A DNA stretch of 64,000 nt from Chaetorhynchus papuensis. Lineage: Eukaryota; Chordata; Aves; Passeriformes; Rhipiduridae. Made by a program: the position numbers and the translations under genes. The stretch's first letter is position 1, and the number at the start of each line of letters is the position of its first letter. The notes beneath the pieces were generated by a model, which saw only the letters and a program-made list of their open reading frames with translations, was not told where the DNA came from and searched no databases. Where the stretch lies: contig VWYX01000625.1 of assembly GCA_013396525.1 (NCBI GenBank), positions 109,476 to 173,475 on the forward strand, given 5' to 3'. Positions 24,401-36,690 of this stretch are shown here, piece after piece.

Positions 24401-27400
24401 TCTAACAGATTACTCTTTGGTTTGCTCCACAGGAATTTGCAGAGATAAGCACAAATTTTGTAGTGTTTTGAGGAAAAGAGCCAGCATCCTTCACACCACA
24501 GGGCTGGGACTCAGAAGGAAATTACGAAGAAAGGACAGAGTCATAAGGGTCCATTGCAAGGTTTTTCCTCCTTTAAAACATTTTCCCCAAGCCCTTGCTA
24601 GCTCTTGGATGGATTAGATGGTTGATTGCTCTGCACAAAGAGAGCAATCTCCAGATTGGTGGAGAGCCTTATTGCTCCCCATCTCTCTTGGCAGGGTGCA
24701 TCTGGCACGTCTGCTCTTGGGTAGCACTCAATAAACAGGTGAACCAGGCATGTGAAAAGCTAATATTCTGCTGTTTTGACAGCATAATTGTCTCTAATAA
24801 TAAAGGAAAGCAGCTGCCTCAAAGAGCCTTTCACTCGGAAATTGTTTGGATCCTTATACTTTGACTTTTATGTGGTTTATGGTTCTGCGAAATGGTAACA
24901 TCTCATTTTATGAATGACAGGCAGATGGAGTTTGCTGCAAGGTTTATTGATAGTAAAGCACATAATATCATTCGAGATACTTAACTGCAAGAAATACTGG
25001 AGATAACAAAATACTGCTTTCTCTCACTTTTTAAGACTCCTGTTATTTATTTTCAACGGCTCCAAGTTTTCTCTTTTTTTTAGTGAGTTTCAGACCTGGT
25101 AAGTCTAAAACTTCGTGATCTTTTGTCTGAGTGCACAGGGAGAGAGGAGCAGCTGTTTCACAATTAATTGAAAGCCAGCAGAGATGTTGTCCAGATTTCA
25201 GAATAAGGTCTGCTTGCAGCAGAGCCATCCATCTCTTTCTCTCCCCGTCTCCCTCCCACCCCCTGCATTCATCTAATTGGATTTTCATGTCCAAGTCCCA
25301 TTCTCTTTATCAAAAGGCAAAGAAAATCAATCTTTTGGTTTCCCAAAATTTGAGTAAAGCATTTAGTCCAGAAGCACTGAGAGACTTACTCTGGAAAGCT
25401 GTCAGACCCAGATTACTGAACTGGTTAACCCTTGTCACTAAAACCATGGCAATCATCCATGAAATCTGCTGCTCTAAGATTGCTCTTTGTTGTTTTAGGA
25501 AAGGTTTTATTTTGCCAAACCTTTGCAAAAATCCATAAAATTTATAAGGGACAAAGGGATTGGGGTTTTTTTAATGTTGTTTTTTAAACTATTTGTTACC
25601 AAAACATAACGTTTTGGAAGCAGATACTCCAAACACGTGGCGATATTATGCAACATTTGACCTGGAAAGAAAAGCATCTGCAATGCATTTCCATGAATTG
25701 CCACATATTTACTCTGACACACTAAATCCTGGAGAACAGAAATCCAGCTCTGCTGCCTGTCTTTCTCTGAAGAGATTTACATCTCAGAACACAGAGATGC
25801 TGGGTGCTCCGTGCATTGCTTGTTCTGGGCTGCATCCTCCCAGCAGCGCAGAGATGCTGCACCTCTGCTCCAGGACCCTCCAGGGTGATGCAGAAGATGT
25901 GGAAGAAGATAGGAAAATCTGGGATGATAACTGAAACCCCAAATCTCATGTGCCAGCCCAGCTGAGTCTGGAAGATGGAGGGTCCCCAAATCCATCAGTC
26001 ACAAGAAAAGACACAAAGCTTCCCCTTGCCCCATGCCCTCTGTATGCCAGGCAGGACATTCAGTGCAGAGTGTTTACCCCATAGCTCAGGTGGCTTGAGA
26101 GAATAAATTTGGAAAGCAAAGCTTTGGGCTGGTGGACACACTTTTTCCTGGGAATGCTTCCCTAGGCCTCCTATTTGACATAACAAACAGGAGTTGGCAC
26201 AGGGCAGGCCTTTAAAAAAAAAAAACAGGGAGAAAATAAAGTGGCTGCAAGACACAGTTCACCAGGCCTGCTAAATTCTGTGATAGCTGAAAAATAGCTC
26301 CATTTTACAATTCCTCTGCTGCATTAAAAATCTGCATATCCATACCATGAGCTACGCCTGTGCTGAAAAGGAAATAATGAGAGGTTGTGCTATCCCCAGT
26401 GATGCTTAGTCAAAACAGTATATTGAATTTTAATATCAACGATTCCATGAGAATTTTTCCACAGGAAAGTAATCAGCCGTATGTACCATTGATGTTTTAC
26501 TGAAATGTGTACCAGCAGCATGGCAAGTGTGTTGTAATTTCCCCTTTCATTTTTATGTGGGAAGGAGCAAGCTTCTTTTCTGCTCATCCAAATCTATGAA
26601 TATTCAAGCTGCTTAACTGAAAAGGCGTGGAAGGAACAGAGAGCAAAGAAAATTACATTGTAGAGGTCTTTTAACAGGAAGGCTTGGAAGAAGGCAAAGT
26701 TAAATTTTCAACACCTTACCAGCACCTAATTTGGAGAGAAAGGTTTGTCTGCAACAATGTCAGTGCTTCTGTTCTTCTCAAAAGGGACCAACTCAGTCAG
26801 GAGCACAAGCAGTGAAAGCAACAATTTCCCTTGTCTCCTGCCATCAGCAGGCACATGAGCTCTGCCCCACCCTCTCCCATTATGAGGCAGGTAAGGATTT
26901 GAAAATTGCACAATTCAAAGAATACAGCCAAAGTGGGCACAGAAACAACCCAACTTGGGGGCTGCAGCCAGCTGCAGATTGCAAATCCTCATTGAAACCT
27001 CTACAGTGAGTGCTCTCTGCAGCCCTGCAACGTCTCCCAGCTGCTCAAACAAGGGCCTCCAGCAGAAAAGATGAAATAAACCCTGAAATCATACCTTTAT
27101 ACGGTTATCTTACAGCAGGATCCCCTTGAAATTGAGAGCCACCGGTATTGCTGATCCTAGAACCTCACTAGTCTCAGATTTTTGAGTGGGTCATGGGACA
27201 GTCTGCTGGAGGAAAAGCAGAGAAAATGACTTTTTTAAAAGAAAGAGGGGAAAGATGTGGATGGCTTTTGTCTCATGAGAGACACATAAAGCAGCTGTAT
27301 CGGGTGTCAGTGCTGACTGCTGGTTGTAGTTCAACATTACAAGATAAATTCCCAGCTGACAAAACACAGCTCAGTCCCCAAACAATTGTTTCTCAATAAT

Positions 27401-30215
27401 ATTTGCTGGGAAGTCGCTGCACAGCTTTGGGAACCCTGTGAAAATTCCTCCAGGGAAGAATTTCCCTCACGCTGCGGCGAAGCCGGTGTTTCTACCAGCA
27501 TTTATCACACACCTAGCAGCTTTATAACCTTTTAAAATGTGCAGTAGCTGGGCTTGTGACAAACTTCCTGATCTTTTACAGGAGACACGCAATGTTTCCC
27601 ATCCGTTATGCAAATCCAGATTTCAAAAGAGGTTCTCCACAATTGCCTGAATAAATCCAGCACAGCGAGTCGGGAAGCACTTAAAGCCAACAGACCGGGT
27701 CAATAAGGACAGGGTTGGCCTAATCCGGGAGGTAATTAAAGACATAAGTAGGAGATTTTAATGTTTGTTTATACAGCTAAATTATGAACTCCTCAGTGGG
27801 GAGGTGTAGGGTTGGACCTGAGGAAGGAAAAACGAGCAGAGATGCAGAATCCCTGGTGTGTTTGATTGCCTCAGATTATTTCTATTAAATCACGGCAGAC
27901 GGGTCAACAGATTTTCTTGTTGTTTTTGCCACCTGCATGTAGCAAACTGGGGGGCTCCTGTGCTCAGGGCAGAGCCAGCACTTGTGGGAGCAGAGCTGGA
28001 ACAGCTGCTGGAAAGATTTCAGTTCAGAAGCGAGGGAGGCAGGACATGCAACAACCTGCAGCACTGGGAAACGCAGCTCAGCATAAAGAGCAACAGAAAT
28101 TGAAAAGCCTCATCTGAACGGGAGCCAGTAGCTCATGGATCTTCCTCTTTGGCAGCTCCTCTGCATACATCAGAGAGGGAAAACATTAATTATACCCCAG
28201 CAATCCACGTCTTCCAAAAGACAGAGTCTGTGCTGCTTTCCCATGCTGCCGCCAGGCATCACCCCTGTCCTGCAGGCATTGCTTTATCCAAAAACACATC
28301 CTGCATCCCAGCTGCTGCTGATGGGAACACCACCCTCCCGTGGAACACAGCCCAGCAGCCCACTGAGAAAGGAAAGGAGACAACTGCAGACCTCTGCTTA
28401 ATCTCCTGACTCCCAACAGGTCCTCTGCACCTCCAGCCTCTCAGCCCAACCCCAGGATGAAACAAGGTGATGCCATCGTCCAGGTTTGGGCCAGACTCTG
28501 TGTGAGCCTTGTGGCTTTGCAAGATGAACTGAGCACTTCAGACTCTGCAGATGTGAACACAAACCCGACTGCAAATATTATTCTGAGTTCAGTGACCCGT
28601 GTCCTACTAAGGGCAGCCATCAGCTTTCTGCTCCTGCCAGCATCGCCCCTGACAATTCCTCAATAAAAATTTCCTCCAAGCAGTTGTTCAAATGGAAAAA
28701 ATGCAGGTAAAATAGAAACCTTAAAAACCACCATATAGACTGCTGATGAACTTTATCATCTAACCTTGAGCCACTGGAAAAGAAGTAGGAGGGGAAAAGA
28801 CAAGCTCAAGTGGTCTGAGTTAGAAGTGGAGCTAGCTCTCCATATCCTGGCTGAAATACATTCACAGGACTCCAGGAAAAGATGTATTTTTAAAATGTAA
28901 TATGCAAAAGCAAATGTAAAGTGTTGGTGGCTTGAAAGCATGCCTCAAGTGTGAAAGATGAAAGACTCAGAGACACATCCATTCAGCTGTCCAACAATTT
29001 CAGGGGCTGCTGTCTACAGAACGAGCCCTGATGTAGCCAGGCATAAATGAGATTCAAAAATTGACAGCTGTGAATAAGCCTTCTCCTAAAATAAAAATAC
29101 AAGGAGCAACCTGCATTCAAAACTGAGCACCTCTTGCTGGCTCTCCCCTCAAAACACAGCCAGTTTTATTTATGTTCAGTAGGAAGATTTGTGTCAATTC
29201 CTCCTTTTACATAAACAACACCTGCCTGGTGATAAGATGCACTGGCACTCCTGATCTCCAACGTTTGCATCCACAAACTGTCCTATAAGAACTTAATATA
29301 TTGGCCTTGTTTTTCATCAGCCTCTACCCATTTTACACGGGCATAAATCAGAACAAATTACATTTAGGTGGCAGTAAAACCAGAGCAGTTTCAGCAGACA
29401 TTAACTTTTAAGGCTTTTGCAGCTGACAATGGGGCAGAGTGCACAGGAACAACTCTACCTCTTGGACACCTCACACAGCACTGTGAAAACTGCTGCAGCT
29501 TTAAACTGCTGCACAAGCACTGAAAGAATAAATGAAATTGGAGGGATATTTCAATTCCACATGAGCTCACTTTCTGTTTCAAATGCAGCTTAAATATCTC
29601 TGTGTAAAAACAGACCTCGCTCAAGACATTCCCCAGATGAAGACACATATTTGCAGCTTTCATTGACAAGTTGTGAGATTTTTTCTGTTCTCATTTTGGT
29701 CCCACATTTGGATGGTTTTAGAAGGTTGCCTCATTATCAGGGTTGAGTATCCCCATCTTAGAAATACAGCATTTGCTGCAGCAAAAATTTTTAATTTACA
29801 AAAAAAATGGATTAATTCAAAAGAGATAGAGAAAAAAATAATAATGGAGTTGATGAAAACTACAAAGGAAATTATTATTAGCTGCTTCTGGAAAAAAAGA
29901 TGTAGTGCAATGTTATTCTGAATCTTGTTTCTAGGAATCAAAAATCCTTTCAGTAAATTGCATCAACCAAGTGTCAAACTGTGGATTGATCTCTCTGCCT
30001 CAGCATTCCCAGTCTTGACAATTTGCTGATGCCTTTTCACCCCGCCTTTGCTCACATTCCCAACACTGTTTTTGAGGTATATTGTACAATAGTTCCAGAG
30101 CATACGCTGATGCTGAAATTCCCAAAGTTACAGAAGGGCCTTAGAGGATTCAGTGATGTCTGCAGTGTTCTAAAATACACACAGCCAAAACCAATCCTTT
30201 ACATGGCATTGGGGC
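21491..30215. other. Intergenic or intronic DNA, no gene seen
   Basis: Unique DNA. A T-rich tract lies at 23,007-23,026 and an octamer ATGCAAAT at 27,608-27,615. GC-richer patches occur around 25,200-25,270, 25,800-25,900, 27,940-28,100 and 28,230-28,400. At 22,864-22,892 there is a short similarity to an internal CR1 word (GAGGAAAGGCTGAGA) whose flanks do not match. The largest open frame, 135 codons at 25,131-25,538 plus, resembles no known protein. Confidence 0.6.
23007..23026 (+). repeat. T-rich simple tract
   Basis: Nine T, two A and nine T in a row. It is simple sequence with no recognisable retroposon beside it. Confidence 0.85.
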
Positions 30216-30325
30216 TCAAACAGATAACACAGCACATGGGGCAAATACAGAGATTAATTATCAAGAAAATTAAGAGGTTTGTCCAAGGTCACGCATAAAA
30301 TTGCTTGAGAGGTACTCCTACACCT
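30216..30325 (-). mobile_element. Probable MIR (CORE-SINE) fragment, antisense
   Basis: Read on the minus strand, GTGACCTTGGACAA (30,279-30,292) matches the hallmark MIR word GTGACCTTGGGCAAGT. It is followed by CCTCTTAATTTTCTTG, where MIR has TTACTTAACCTCTCTG, and then by a CTCTGT...TTTGCCCCAT stretch comparable to the CTCAGTTTCC...CATCTG part of MIR. The match is old and gapped. MIR-type CORE-SINEs are ancient amniote elements and occur as rare fossils in birds. The boundaries are approximate, and there is no visible target-site duplication. Confidence 0.5.
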
Positions 30326-30977
30326 TAGGAAAAGTCCAGGGGAAGAAATCAGCCAGTGTTTATGTACCCAAAGGTGTGATGAGGTAGCAACTCACTATAA
30401 ACCACTGTTTCCCTCCATTTCCATGCTTCTTTACAAAGACCTGGGGCAGGGCAGGGCAGAGATTCATGGGCTGGACCCTGCACCCTCCGCTGCCTCCCCA
30501 GCTGCGTGGGCAGGGGATGAACGTGGGTCACTGCGGGCTGGGGAGCAGAGGGCAAAATGGGCAGAAATAGGGGAAAAAAATGTGTTTAGAGCTTTTCAAG
30601 AGGCTTGGGAACGAGGTTTAAAAGTGCCAAGAGAGAGGGCGGTGTAGCATGGGCTGAAGGAAGACACCAGTCTGATAGAGACATTTAAAAATCGGGGTGC
30701 AGGATTAGAGACTGAGAGGAATTTTATGATAATAAAATCACATACAGCATGGAGGAGGAGTAATGCTGAAGCACACAGCAATATTTTATACACTTTATTT
30801 ATTAAAAATCCTCTCTCAGAAATAACTATCTGCCTTCACAGCAACTGCTCTTCTCCAGAGAACAAATGTGGTCTATTAGTTTTCCTTTATATATCCTGCA
30901 TTGTTGCAGCGTTGAGCAATGTTTGAATCTAATTCTTCTGACACAGTTATGAAAAATGTAATTTTTAAACCTTAAAA

Positions 30978-31025
30978 TATTTACACAGCTAGTGAGACTT
31001 ACACAATTAGAGCCTGAATCAAATT
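30978..31025 (-). mobile_element. Weak MIR-like fragment, antisense
   Basis: The plus strand reads TTACACAGCTAGTGAG, then AGAGCCTGAATCAAA. This parallels the reverse MIR order TCACACAGCTAGTAAG followed by GCAGAGCCGGGATTC. Only about 45 bases are comparable, so chance or another tRNA-derived SINE remains possible. Confidence 0.3.
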
Positions 31026-34000
31026 GTCATTTATATGTGGTATACAACGAAACATTTGTTAAATTCAATCAGTTAAAATAAAAGCAGCAATAAAGCATCA
31101 CCAGACAGGAGGAACCCATTTTTGCCTGCTGTTTGTTTACTTATGTATTCATCTGCTTAATAAATTTTCACCAGCCTTGCAAATATGCACATTTTAATGA
31201 CGGTTTTGGAGAGGCAAGGGATGGGATTGGGGTGAGGAGGACACAAGTTTTCTTCTGAGCCTGGAACATGGAGTATCAACAGCTGCCCTTGTACAACGCC
31301 ATTCACGAGTGGATTCTGCCCCACGAGTGAAGTTCATGAGAATTTGGGATCAATATTAGGAATGCTATTATTTATCACCAGTAATAGTTTGCCAAACTAA
31401 TTGATTTTGCTTTTCCCACTCTGACTGGTGCTCATTGCTTGTTAGACACGATCATGCAAAGAGGCTCAAGTGCCTGTGCGCATTTAATCTTGTCCAGCAA
31501 TTTCTTCTCATTAGTGGGATAAAGGCACTCTGCTGCATCCAGAGCTCCACTTCGTGCTCTTGGAGTATTTGGCTTAACCCTTTTAACATGATTAAAACAA
31601 AAAAGATCAACACAGCCAGCATTCCTCAGAATGGCACAGACAAGCCTAATTGCCATTGAAACTTCATAAAGGAAACAAAAAAGCTAAAACTTTTTCCCTT
31701 TTTACTTTAAGTAGGGTGGAAAAAAAATCTAATTGATTGTGATCAGTAAAGCCAATACTTTGAGATGTTGTCAGGGTTACTGGATTTATTGTCCTTTTTC
31801 AGCAGTCTTGGTCATTACTTAACTATTGGATTAATTGTATGCAGAACAAATCATCTGCCATTTCATTTTATGACTCATTAAGCAAGTATAGCAGATAACC
31901 ATTACTGCTTTTTGGTGTAAGAAGATTTCAAAACTTATGCACTGCTAATGATGCTAGAATTAGGAAAAGCAAATACCTCGCTGTGTGCAAAGGTCAGAGT
32001 AAGCACTAATGGAATACTTATCTGCCCCAAAAGTAAAATAAATCAATTTCCTGAGTCTTGGGAGAGGTATAAAGCTGAGACAGGAGGCTGCAGGGTGAAG
32101 AAATTGCAGGTGGCTCTCAGGGGCACTGCTCCCCACAGAACCCTGAATATCTGCAGGGGAATGTTCTCCTGGGAGGAGGGATCTGCCTTGGACAGGGCTG
32201 GGGCCAGCCAGGAACACGCCTGGATTTTGGGGAGACTGATGTACAATGAAAGAGGCTTTACAGAGGGTCACGCTCGTGGCACACTTGGGAAGGACACAAA
32301 AAGAGGGGAAGGGGCTGATCTTGCCAGGATGGGAAGAGCACAAGTCTAGGCTTTGATGAGTTTTCTGGAGGTGTCTCAAGCTCCTTCACTCTCAGCCTGT
32401 GCTCTCCCCCAAAGCCCATCACCATCTGTAAAATCCCCTGGGGTGCAACACCTCCCTCTGCTCCCCTAACAGGGGAGAGCTTTGCAATCTGTTGGTGAAG
32501 CACCACACAGGGTGCTGATCACACACTGCAGAGCCTCCTGCAGCCCCAGAGGGAAATGGGGGGGAAAAGCAGAGCATGGAGTGGAAAAAAGTGGAAAATG
32601 ATTGTTTGTGTACTAATAAAACCCCTGTTTCTTTGTAAGCAGAGTATGAATTTGTGCACTTTCGGGTGCAGAACACAAGACCAATTAAACTAAATTGCAG
32701 ATGTGTCTTCTCTCTGTTTGGGATTTCTCTCTCTTTTTTTTTTTTCCCCTGGAGATTAAGTGCTTATACTGCTCTTTTTCAGGGAACTAATAATAAGAAG
32801 AACAGCAGTAATCTCTTACCAGTGCCATTAAAAGTATCTTTATTTTAATACTCATCCCATATATTTGTTGCAATCTGACCTTTAAAGCTGTGAATAATGT
32901 CAATCAAAGCATAGTCATTTATCCTCAACATTTTAATTACTGTTCTCAACACTGATCCCATTTTACCCATTTTCTACACTTATTGTATTAAAAATATAAA
33001 ATTTACTTCCCCTCTCTTAAAATATTAAAAACACGGGAAGTTAAATCCTGGCGCAACCTGCTGTCAGAGATAAAATGTTTTTAGGAGATGGAGAGAGACA
33101 AGCAAGAGATGTAAGAAGTCAGCACAAAGCCCTTTAAGTCTTGCTGAGTTCGGAAAGGTCTGTGCACGTGGGGTGACTTCCCCCAGGTTGAAATCTGGAA
33201 AAGGGGAGAGGACACCTGAAGAAAAATGAAAGTGCCCCGTGGAACCTGCAATAGACGGCCTGTGGCAAGGAAACCCACGTTACAAAGGCATTAAAAATTG
33301 CCAGGAGGATGGAAGGGACTCTTTTGGGTTGGGAGTAGGAAGGAGAAAAGCAGAAAGTGGCGCTCAGTTCATTGGTGACAGGGCTGCTGCCCAGGTTCAA
33401 AGTCTGGATGCCAACTGAGAGACCCCCAGCATCAGAGCAGGAGGGGAGTTAAAAACACTGCGATCCTCTTCTTTTAAACCAATCTCATTTCTTATCTCCT
33501 CTCTGCCTGGAGCTGTCATTTCTGATGGAAAACCCTGGTGATCACACAGCAGGGAGGCACCGGGCTCGTGTGGCATCAAGGTGAGCCCAGGCCTGAAGAG
33601 ATGAAGTCTTTGAAATGACTCCCTGGCAGTGGCTGCAGCACGTTCTGAGTGCTTGCATGATGTTTGGGAGGCGTTTGGCTTAATCCTCTCCCTGATGAAT
33701 GAGTTTTCATAGATCCAGGACAAACTCCTCGTTTTTCTTTTCCTTTTAATAGAACTCCACTGTGCAGCTCCTCTGGAGCTGGCACCTTGCAGGGCTGTTT
33801 TGTCATTACCCAAGCTGCTGCAATGTTCTCCTTTGAGTGAATGCTAAATTTTTCTCCCCCCTCCAATTTGCTTTTCTCCCATCGTTCCGTGTAGCTGCAT
33901 TAGATAGGAAAGATGCCTCAGATGTTTAGCAGGAGAAAGGTTTGCTTTGTTGTGCTTAGGAATAGAAACGTTTCCTTGTTCTGCCAGCTTTCCTCACTTA

Positions 34001-34339
34001 AAACTAAAAGAAAACAAATAACTGTGGACAGTCTGAAGGTCTCAGAGCGAGTTGTCCCCACAGCACAGCAGTCCAAACCTTTACAGCTTCATCAGCTACT
34101 GCTTGCAAAATGCAATTGAAAAAAAACCCCAACATTGCTATTATTATTACTATTAATTTAATATTTATGTATATTTGTCCATAAAATACATTTCCCTGCC
34201 TTTATACCACAGACTCATTCATCACATCAGAGCTTCTCACCCTTCCTTTGTTTGATACTGTCCAAGGAATACCACGGAGAGCACTACAATTTCCTCTGAT
34301 AACTTTTTGTATTCCCCCTTTTCTATTTCACCTCATTTA

Positions 34340-34530
34340 ACATACTAAGTACATGCTAGGAGTGCAAAAAGAGGAATTGCCATGCATTACCATCTGAATG
34401 CAATGAGAACCCATTTTATGCTGCCTTAACTTTGGATTTCTAGTGCTTTGAATGCAACTGGGGTAAGCATTTTGCTTGACAATGGGGTGCTATTATTAAG
34501 AAAATAACAGTTAATGGCCATATCTTCCTG
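34340..34530. promoter_or_regulatory. Candidate conserved non-coding block
   Basis: About 190 bases of AT-rich, non-repetitive DNA rich in TGCAAT/TGCATT, CTATTATTAAG and TTAATGG words, with no open frame. The texture is typical of developmental non-coding elements, but nothing here proves conservation. Confidence 0.2.
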
Positions 34531-34914
34531 CTCTAAGAACTCTCAGCTGCACTGAAACATGAGGCAAATCCACTATTTTCCTGTTCTAAATGAAACACCA
34601 CTACAGGTGAGATGTTTAGATTCTGCTGCCAAGCACTTTCCTTCGAGCAAAATTTAAGCTTCCCTAGTAATTGAACAGACAATAAAAATATCTAAAATAA
34701 TATTATGCATTGTTTGCAGACACTTATAGCTAATCATCTCATGCACTTGCTGAACCTCCTATTAAACTCCCTGAGTGTTGCAGGTCATTTTAATTGACCC
34801 CATGAACATCTCAGGCGCCCAGTGACACATCTGCTCCTGAAATTACAGCATCCCAGGGGCTAACCAGGGGCTGGAATTCAGGCAGAGCAGTTGCAAGTGG
34901 ACAGGACTGGCTGT

Positions 34915-35240
34915 GACAGGCGCTGGGGACCGGGGAGGGTGGCAGGAGCCCTGTGCAGGTGAGCGAGCGCGAGGTGCCAATCACGGCCGCTGGTAACAAG
35001 CGACGGGGGAGCAGCGCTGCCACACAAGCCCAGCTCTGCATTTCCATCATAATGATCCTGTGACAGCTGAAAAATCTCCCAGGTGGCCAGAGTTGCTATA
35101 AAGCACACAGGCATTCATAAAGCCATGAGAGCTTGTGCCTCGCCTGCTGAATTCATCGACCCTGGCGGTTCCGCGGGCGGGGAAAGGCGCACCGAGTTAG
35201 CACTCAGCAGAGCGGGGCAAAGGACTCCCAGCGCTCACCC
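34915..35240. promoter_or_regulatory. CpG-rich cluster, possible small CpG island
   Basis: By hand I count about 20 CpG in roughly 325 bases, in two clumps (34,920-35,020 and 35,150-35,235) separated by a CpG-poor centre. The rest of the window has long stretches with almost none. Local words include GAGCGAGCGCGAGG and TTCCGCGGGCGGGG. A near-G-quadruplex run of GGGG, GGGG and GGG lies at about 34,925-34,940. The size and composition would fit an orphan CpG island, an unannotated promoter or a CpG-rich enhancer. I see no associated first exon. Confidence 0.4.
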
Positions 35241-35949
35241 TAAAAAGATCTGGCATTAAACAGGCCAAATGAGGCTTCTCAGCAGGGAATGAACACGGAT
35301 TGTCTATCAATCTGTCATGGCAAAAACGAGCTCCGAGCAGAGGCATTATTGCTCTTCTGGACAAGGATGCACGGAGCTGCCTGGGAAGTGGGCTGTGAGA
35401 AATGTGTTAAATAAAATGACATGGGAGCAGCAAGAGCAGGGAGAGATGGAAATGAGAGCAGAAATGTTATTAAGGCAGACAACCGAGATAGCCTTGGAGC
35501 TACCAGCATATGTGTCAAATAGCTGGTTGGCCAAAGAGTTTTAGTCACTGTTCTCACAGTTCCTCATCAGCAGACCCTGACGACAGTCGCTGAATTAATT
35601 CCTTTCAACATCTCCATGAGTTACTTTTAGAAATGCAACTTTCGCTCCTTTCCCTGTCTCCACTTCACCAGCGAAGTTTAAAACACTCCACAGAAGTTTT
35701 CAAGGGGTTAAAATATATGGCCCCTCTAATCTATTTCTAATCATGTGGGGTAAAGTTTCACATTCCTGACATATTCAGTGAAAATAATTCTTTTGTATTT
35801 TGAACTACTTCCAATGCCATCTGGAGCATTTTAACACTAGATGACTCGCTAGCAACCAGTATAAAATCCAAAGTGCTTATAAGAAAGATACATGGCTACA
35901 AGTTACCCTATTAGTATTCAGTGGTTTATTTTATAACTTTTGAAGATAC

Positions 35950-36010
35950 CAGGCTCTAATCTGCACGCAACTCCAATTAATGTTAATGGGAATTATGTGA
36001 ACATCCAGAG
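35950..36010. repeat. Candidate old archosaur-type interspersed repeat, copy 1
   Basis: CAACTCCAATTAATGTTAAT followed by GGGAATTATGTG parallels a phrase of the type ACTCCCATTGACTTCAATGG plus GAATTA. I know that phrase from non-coding DNA of birds, crocodilians and turtles. The copy is heavily decayed. I do not remember a database name for the family, so the assignment rests on memory of the pattern. Confidence 0.35.
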
Positions 36011-36429
36011 TGGTTATATGGCCCTTAAACTCTTGGTACAACAACTCTCATTGTCTACTACTCTAAATTTGCATAAGCAATTAATGTCTCATTAATGTCT
36101 CATTAGGAACTCATATGGTGTGAGGGAGGAAAGAGCATAAGTGCCTCTGTGGAAACTGCATTAGGTCACACATGAAAATGACTTTACTGGTTTAATCTTG
36201 TTTTGTATTTGTACATGTGAAAAAAGAAGACAAAACTGCAGAGAGGAACAGTTTGGCAGAGATTGGTGTGGCTGCTGTGGGGAAAGGCAGACCTGCAATT
36301 GCAGGAGATGTTTCCAGTTGGACACAAGACACTTAGGCAGGAACCAAAAAAATGCCACTGGGCTCCTCTGACAGCAGAGCAAGCTCAAGCCATGTGCCTT
36401 AGTGCCTGGGATTTGGTAATTCCCGTACT

Positions 36430-36475
36430 TCAAACAATGGAGTAGCCCCACTGAAGTCAAGTAAAGACCTTTACT
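36430..36475. repeat. Candidate old archosaur-type interspersed repeat, copy 2
   Basis: AATGGAGTAGCCCCACTGAA followed by GTCAAGTAAA matches the recurrent 'GGAGTAGCCCCACTGAAGTC AATGG' phrase of the same family. It lies about 85 bp from the CR1 fragment and is not part of any CR1 sequence I know. Confidence 0.4.
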
Positions 36476-36560
36476 TTGCTGGCCTGTAGTCATCACCCCT
36501 TCATCCTTAGGGAAATCCAAACCATTTCGGTTTGAGGTTGCTTTGTTACATTCAATGAAT

Positions 36561-36690
36561 GTAAAAACTGAACCCAGGATTTGAGGCACGGCCTCACCAG
36601 TGCCCAGTACAGGGTGGTGGTCACTGCCCTTGTCCTGCTGGCCACACGGTGGATAACACAGGCCAGGACACCAAGAAAAGCCCAAACCAT
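36561..36690 (-). mobile_element. CR1 LINE fragment, C-terminal reverse transcriptase ORF, antisense
   Basis: On the minus strand one frame reads VIHRVASRTRAVTTTLYWAL followed by VRPCLKSWVQF. This matches the C-terminal part of the CR1 ORF2 protein, typically IRKSVASRSREVILPLYSAL then VRPHLEYCVQFW. At the DNA level the plus strand reads GGCCTCACCAGTGCCCAGTA and CCTGCTGGCCACAC, the familiar antisense CR1 words. The flanks do not continue into CR1 on either side, so this is an isolated internal fragment of about 130 bp that has lost both its catalytic region and its 3' end. Confidence 0.85.

Larger units (their letters stand above)
30326..34914. other. Intergenic or intronic DNA, no gene seen
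   Basis: Unique sequence with a weak second MIR-like stretch at 30,978-31,025. An AT-rich block at about 31,120-31,210 contains a forkhead-type TGTTTAC word and repeated TTAAT words. GC-richer DNA lies at 32,060-32,560 and 33,140-33,800. Another conserved-element-like AT-rich block spans about 34,340-34,530. The 133-139-codon frames at 31,948-32,379 overlap on opposite strands and show no recognisable domain. Confidence 0.6.
35241..36560. other. Intergenic or intronic DNA with old repeat traces
   Basis: Unique, mainly AT-rich DNA with two candidate copies of an old archosaur-type repeat (35,950-36,010 and 36,430-36,475). There is an octamer ATTTGCAT at 36,067-36,074 and an 11-bp tandem doublet TTAATGTCTCA at 36,081-36,102. 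The minus-strand 174-codon frame 36,161-36,685 begins inside the CR1 fragment and has no recognisable coding content elsewhere. Confidence 0.6.

Noticed and set aside
36161..36685. 174-codon minus-strand open frame as a gene
   Set aside because: Its start lies in a decayed CR1 fragment, and this frame is not even the one that reads the CR1 protein. The remainder is unrecognisable.
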